Shown one piece after another: positions 60,597-64,000 of a DNA stretch of 64,000 nt. The position numbers and the translations under genes are program-made. The stretch is from Candidatus Gastranaerophilales bacterium. GTDB lineage: Bacteria > Cyanobacteriota > Vampirovibrionia > Gastranaerophilales > Gastranaerophilaceae. Where the stretch lies: contig CALVBS010000001.1 of NCBI GenBank assembly GCA_944325865.1, positions 310,001 to 374,000 of the forward strand. Reading direction: 5' to 3'. The notes beneath the pieces were generated by a model. It worked only from the letters and a program-made list of their open reading frames with translations, was not told the DNA's origin and made no database searches. The stretch's first letter is position 1. Each line of letters starts with the position of its first letter.

Positions 60597-61910
60597 ATGA
60601 AAGTAACCCTAGAAAATGAAAAAGACAATTTAGTAAAAGTAAACATCACAATTCCTGCTGAAGAAGCAGCAAATGCATACAATGCAGCCGTAAAAAGAAT
60701 AGCACAGTATATTAATGTTGACGGGTTCAGAAAAGGAAAAGCTCCGAGACAGGTTGTTGAAAGACAGGTCGGAGAAGAAAGAATTAAACAGGAAGCTCTT
60801 GAAGGTATGATGCCGAAAGTTATAGGACAGGTTATTCAGGAAAATAATCTTGACGTTATAACCCAACCTTACATCACATCTTATGATTTCAAAAAAGGTG
60901 AAGATTTGAGTGTTGTCGTAAGTGTAGAAACAAGACCTGATGTAAAATTAGGAGACTATAAAAACTTAACTGTTGAAGTTAAAGATGCTCCTGTAACTGA
61001 AGATGCAATCAATGAAACTCTTGAAAGAATAAGAAAAAATTACTCTGAAGAAAAAATTATTTCTGACAGAGCCTCAAAAGATACAGATATTGTAAATATC
61101 GACTTTGAAGGATTTGTAAACGGAGAAGCCATTAAAGGCGGGGCAGCAAAAAATTATGATTTAAATCTCGGAAATTCAAACTTTATCCCTGGATTTGCAG
61201 AACAGCTAACCGGTAAAAATGCAGGGGATGAATTTGAAATTAATGTAAAATTCCCTGAAGATTATCATGATGATTCTTTAAAAGGAAAAGATGCAACTTT
61301 CAAAATTAAAATGAACGTAATAAAAGAATCAGTTGTGCCTGAATTAAATGATGAATTGGCCCAAAAAGCAGGACCGTTTAAAAATGTTGACGAGATGAAA
61401 GAGGATGTAAAAAAACGTCTTGAAGAATCCAGAGAACATGCTAAAAAAATTAATGCGGACAATGAAGTTTTCAAAAAAGTAATTGACAATGCAAGTGTTG
61501 AAATTCCTGAAACAATGATTGATCGTGAAGCAAACTCTCTTCTTGCTGACTATAAAAACAGACTTTCAGCACAGGGAATTAACTGGGAAGCGGTTCTCAA
61601 ATCTCAAGAAGGCGGAGAACATGATATTATGAAAACTATCCGTGAAGATGCCGCCGTAAGAATTAAAAATTCTCTTGTTATTGATAAAATTGCCAAAGAA
61701 GAAGGTATTAAAATAACTCCGGCAGATATTGATAACAAGTTCAAAGAATTAGCCGCAGCTTACAGAGTTTCTCAGGAAGAAATAATGAAATCAATCAGTA
61801 AAAATCCTGAAATATTGAGTTCATTATCTCAACAGGCTGTGAACGACAAAGTTAGAGCTTTCTTGAATGAAAATAACAAAGTTGAATACAAACTTGTTGA
61901 AAGCAAATAA
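60597..61910 (+). CDS. tig: Trigger factor
   Basis: Ribosome-bound chaperone and peptidyl-prolyl isomerase for nascent chains. About 437 residues. The N-terminal ribosome-docking motif is GFRKGKAPRQV; the FKBP-type PPIase part is in the middle (DTDIVNIDFEGFVNGEAIKG, FEINVKFPEDYHD), and the C-terminal arms are helical. ATG 60597 (MKVTLEN) is chosen over ATG 60591 because AAAGGAT is then properly spaced. Followed by clpP and clpX, the common tig-clpP-clpX order. Confidence 0.96.
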   Translation: MKVTLENEKDNLVKVNITIPAEEAANAYNAAVKRIAQYINVDGFRKGKAPRQVVERQVGEERIKQEALEGMMPKVIGQVIQENNLDVITQPYITSYDFKKGEDLSVVVSVETRPDVKLGDYKNLTVEVKDAPVTEDAINETLERIRKNYSEEKIISDRASKDTDIVNIDFEGFVNGEAIKGGAAKNYDLNLGNSNFIPGFAEQLTGKNAGDEFEINVKFPEDYHDDSLKGKDATFKIKMNVIKESVVPELNDELAQKAGPFKNVDEMKEDVKKRLEESREHAKKINADNEVFKKVIDNASVEIPETMIDREANSLLADYKNRLSAQGINWEAVLKSQEGGEHDIMKTIREDAAVRIKNSLVIDKIAKEEGIKITPADIDNKFKELAAAYRVSQEEIMKSISKNPEILSSLSQQAVNDKVRAFLNENNKVEYKLVESK

Positions 61911-61963
61911 TTTGAATACATAATAATTAAAGATATAATGAAAGAAGAAAGGGAATTAAAATC

Positions 61964-62554
61964 ATGAGTTTTGTACCTGTAGTAATAGAACAATCCAGCA
62001 GAGGCGAACGTTCTTTTGATATCTTTTCAAGATTATTAAGAGAAAGAATCATCTTTTTGGGAACACCTATTGATGATATGGTAGCCAATCTGGTTGTTGC
62101 CCAGCTGTTATTATTAGACAGTGAAAACCCAGAAAAGGATATTATGTTATATATAAATAGTCCCGGAGGTTCTGTAACTGCAGGTTTCGCAATTTATGAT
62201 ACAATGCAGCACATAAGAGCGGATGTTTCAACAATTTGTCTGGGACAAGCCGCTTCTATGGGAGCATTTCTATTATCTTCAGGTGCAAAAGGGAAGAGAA
62301 TGGCTCTTCCTCACTCTCGAGTTTTAATTCACCAGCCTCTTGGCGGTGCTCAAGGTCAGGCTACCGATATTGAAATTCAGGCTGCAGAAATCATCAGAAT
62401 TAAAAAATCTCTGAATGAAATTCTAGCCTCAAATACAGGCCAGTCTATCAAGAAAATAGAAAAAGATACAGACAGAGACTATATTATGACTCCGACAGAA
62501 GCTCTCGAATACGGTATGATTGATAAAGTCGTATCAAGAGACGCAATCAAGTAA
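61964..62554 (+). CDS. clpP: ATP-dependent Clp protease proteolytic subunit
   Basis: A 196-residue serine peptidase forming the 14-mer chamber. Catalytic Ser in [14 protein letters not shown], His in [14 protein letters not shown] and the late Asp region are visible; [11 protein letters not shown] is the family hairpin. GAAAGGGAAT precedes ATG. In operon with tig and clpX. Confidence 0.97.
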   Translation: MSFVPVVIEQSSRGERSFDIFSRLLRERIIFLGTPIDDMVANLVVAQLLLLDSENPEKDIMLYINSPGGSVTAGFAIYDTMQHIRADVSTICLGQAASMGAFLLSSGAKGKRMALPHSRVLIHQPLGGAQGQATDIEIQAAEIIRIKKSLNEILASNTGQSIKKIEKDTDRDYIMTPTEALEYGMIDKVVSRDAIK

Positions 62555-62587
62555 AATACAGGCAGAAATCTACGGAAAGGATAAAAA

Positions 62588-63895
62588 ATGCCAAAACATG
62601 ACGACAGCAGATTAAAATGTTCTTTTTGCGGCAAATCGCAGGATCAGGTAAAAAAGCTTATTGCAGGACCTGAAGTTTATATATGCGATGAATGCGTAGA
62701 ACTTTGTAATGAGATTCTTGATGAAGAGTTTTTCGAAAACAAAGAAAAAGACGGAGAAAATGCTGAAGATAAAAAAGCGGAAAAACCGATTCCGAAACCT
62801 CATGAAATAAAGGCATACCTTGATGAATATATTATAGGGCAGGATGATGCAAAAAAAGTCCTTGCCGTTGCGGTTTACAATCATTACAAAAGATTGAAAC
62901 ACAATAAAACGGCAGACTTAAAGAATAATGTTGAAATTCAAAAATCAAACATTCTTCTTGTAGGCCCAACAGGTTCAGGTAAGACATTACTTGCACAAAC
63001 TCTTGCGAAAATGCTTGATGTACCTTTTGCCGTAGCTGATGCAACAACACTAACCGAAGCAGGTTACGTCGGAGATGATGTTGAAAATATCCTTCTCCGT
63101 CTTTATCAGAATGCTGATTTTGATTCAGCAAAGGCTGAAAGAGGCATTATCTACATAGATGAAATTGACAAAATTTCACGTAAATCCGAAAATACATCGA
63201 TAACAAGAGACGTATCCGGAGAAGGCGTTCAACAGGCATTATTGAAAATGATAGAAGGAACCGTTGCCCATGTACCGCCTCAGGGAGGGAGAAAACATCC
63301 GCATCAGGAATTTATTGAAGTTGATACTTCAAATATCCTGTTCATTGTTGGCGGTGCGTTTGTCGGATTGGAAAAAATCATAGAAAGACGTGTTCAAGTT
63401 GGTTCTACAGTAGGCTTTGGAGCAAAAGCTCCTATGTCTCAGGCAGAAAAAGAAGCTAATGCAGCAAAATTACTGAAAAAATTACAGCCGGAAGATTTGA
63501 TGAAATTCGGTCTAATACCGGAATTTATCGGTCGTATTCCTACATATGCGGTTCTTGATCCGTTAAATGAAAAGACTTTAAAAATGATATTAACAGAACC
63601 GAAAAACGCAATTCTCAAACAGTATAAATGTTTGCTGGAAATGGACGGTGTTGAATTGGAATTTGAGCCTGAAGCTGTCGATTTAATTGCTCAGGAAGCG
63701 TTAAAACGTAATACCGGTGCAAGAGCTTTGCGTTCTATTGTAGAAGAAATTATGCTGGATATTATGTATGATGTTCCGTCAAAAGAAAATAAAGAAAAAT
63801 TTGTAATTACTGCTGATATGGTGAAAAACAGAAATTCTGCAGAATTAATAAAATTACCGACAAAAAATGACGGAAATAAAGAAATAACAGCTTAA
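62588..63895 (+). CDS. clpX: ATP-dependent Clp protease unfoldase ClpX
   Basis: The AAA+ unfoldase partner of ClpP. 435 residues. N-terminal zinc domain CSFCGKSQ with [10 protein letters not shown]; Walker [13 protein letters not shown]; Walker [11 protein letters not shown]; pore loop in [14 protein letters not shown] and GYVGDDVE; sensor/arginine EFIGRIPTY; the ClpP-contacting loop (IGF-type) lies in [10 protein letters not shown]. Clear ribosome-binding site GGAAAGGAT. Ends the tig-clpP-clpX operon. Confidence 0.97.
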   Translation: MPKHDDSRLKCSFCGKSQDQVKKLIAGPEVYICDECVELCNEILDEEFFENKEKDGENAEDKKAEKPIPKPHEIKAYLDEYIIGQDDAKKVLAVAVYNHYKRLKHNKTADLKNNVEIQKSNILLVGPTGSGKTLLAQTLAKMLDVPFAVADATTLTEAGYVGDDVENILLRLYQNADFDSAKAERGIIYIDEIDKISRKSENTSITRDVSGEGVQQALLKMIEGTVAHVPPQGGRKHPHQEFIEVDTSNILFIVGGAFVGLEKIIERRVQVGSTVGFGAKAPMSQAEKEANAAKLLKKLQPEDLMKFGLIPEFIGRIPTYAVLDPLNEKTLKMILTEPKNAILKQYKCLLEMDGVELEFEPEAVDLIAQEALKRNTGARALRSIVEEIMLDIMYDVPSKENKEKFVITADMVKNRNSAELIKLPTKNDGNKEITA

Positions 63896-63947
63896 TTGCA
63901 ATAAATTACATCAAGTGCAATAAATATAGTATTTAGGATTTTGGGAT

Positions 63948-64000
63948 ATGGAAAATAGTAAAACGTTAATATTGATAGACGGACATGCACTTGCTTTTCG
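63948..64000 (+). CDS. polA: DNA polymerase I, N-terminal end only
   Basis: ATG 63948 opens MENSKTLILIDGHALAF, the conserved start of the 5'-3' exonuclease domain of DNA polymerase I (L-x-D-G-x-x-L-x-[FY]R). The gene runs off the right edge after 17 codons. The gap to clpX is 52 bases. Assigned by motif only; FEN-type exonucleases share it. Confidence 0.7.
   Translation, partial: MENSKTLILIDGHALAF

Overview
The window is a gene-dense, AT-rich chromosomal stretch from a diderm bacterium. Its best fit is the non-photosynthetic cyanobacterial lineage Vampirovibrionia/Melainabacteria, probably Gastranaerophilales. This is an inference from the mix of genes: an SLH-domain surface protein, an MlaA-like outer-membrane lipid protein, an LL-diaminopimelate aminotransferase, ADP-glucose glycogen synthase, a tandem WYL-regulator pair, and a very uniform family of prepilin-like proteins beginning with FTLAEVLITLGIIGVVAAM. 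No rRNA, insertion sequence, integrase or CRISPR array was seen. Five tRNA genes lie on the minus strand.

Layout. 1-2.6 kb: end of an LD-carboxypeptidase gene, then rsmE and a CCA/poly(A) polymerase. 2.6-3.5 kb: first pilin/XRE-regulator pair. 3.6-9.6 kb: hypothetical gene, the tight operon yebC-diguanylate cyclase-tsaE-tsaB, an HNH-like protein and a small protein. 9.7-19 kb: glmS, ruvB, dapL, a zinc-ribbon/TPR giant and glgA. 19.4-22.2 kb: pilT, recO and the second pilin/XRE pair. 22.3-28 kb: PfkB kinase, a large lineage-type protein, pnp. 28.1-29.2 kb: third pilin/XRE pair. 29.2-32.2 kb: 52-codon ORF, rqcH, Y-family polymerase. 32.5-34.6 kb: a pilin gene opened by a 12-G tract, an XRE regulator and a further pilin. 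34.6-41.3 kb: SLH protein, an MlaA/hydrolase fusion, TspO, DUF2971, a CheR-like protein, three tRNAs and a DMT-type membrane protein. 41.4-45 kb: tRNA-Gly, a secreted protein, a protein with two duplicated cassettes, tRNA-Gly. 45-51 kb: dnaE, paired WYL regulators and a 550-base gap with a possible RNA gene. 51-60.5 kb: anmK, nnrD, trmL, phosphatidyltransferase, Gfo/Idh oxidoreductase, GT2, dacB, nitrilase, DUF374 acyltransferase. 60.6-64 kb: tig-clpP-clpX and the start of polA.

The most interesting theme is a repeated module: a prepilin-like gene facing or adjoining its own small XRE/HTH gene. Each intergenic region has its own palindrome or half-site set, different in sequence from module to module. 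In two modules twin palindromes sit exactly 40 bases apart and bracket the pilin promoter. In a third, a perfect-consensus promoter (TTGACA-17-TATAAT) is threaded with repeated half-sites. Added to this are a poly-G tract that decides the reading frame of one pilin and an in-frame TGA that cuts another. Together these suggest a set of separately switched, phase-variable surface or secretion pilins, with the retraction ATPase gene pilT in the same neighbourhood. A second candidate system is the duplicated-cassette protein at 42.6-44.8 kb, which looks like a polymorphic toxin or effector carrying two alternative variable domains between identical flanks.
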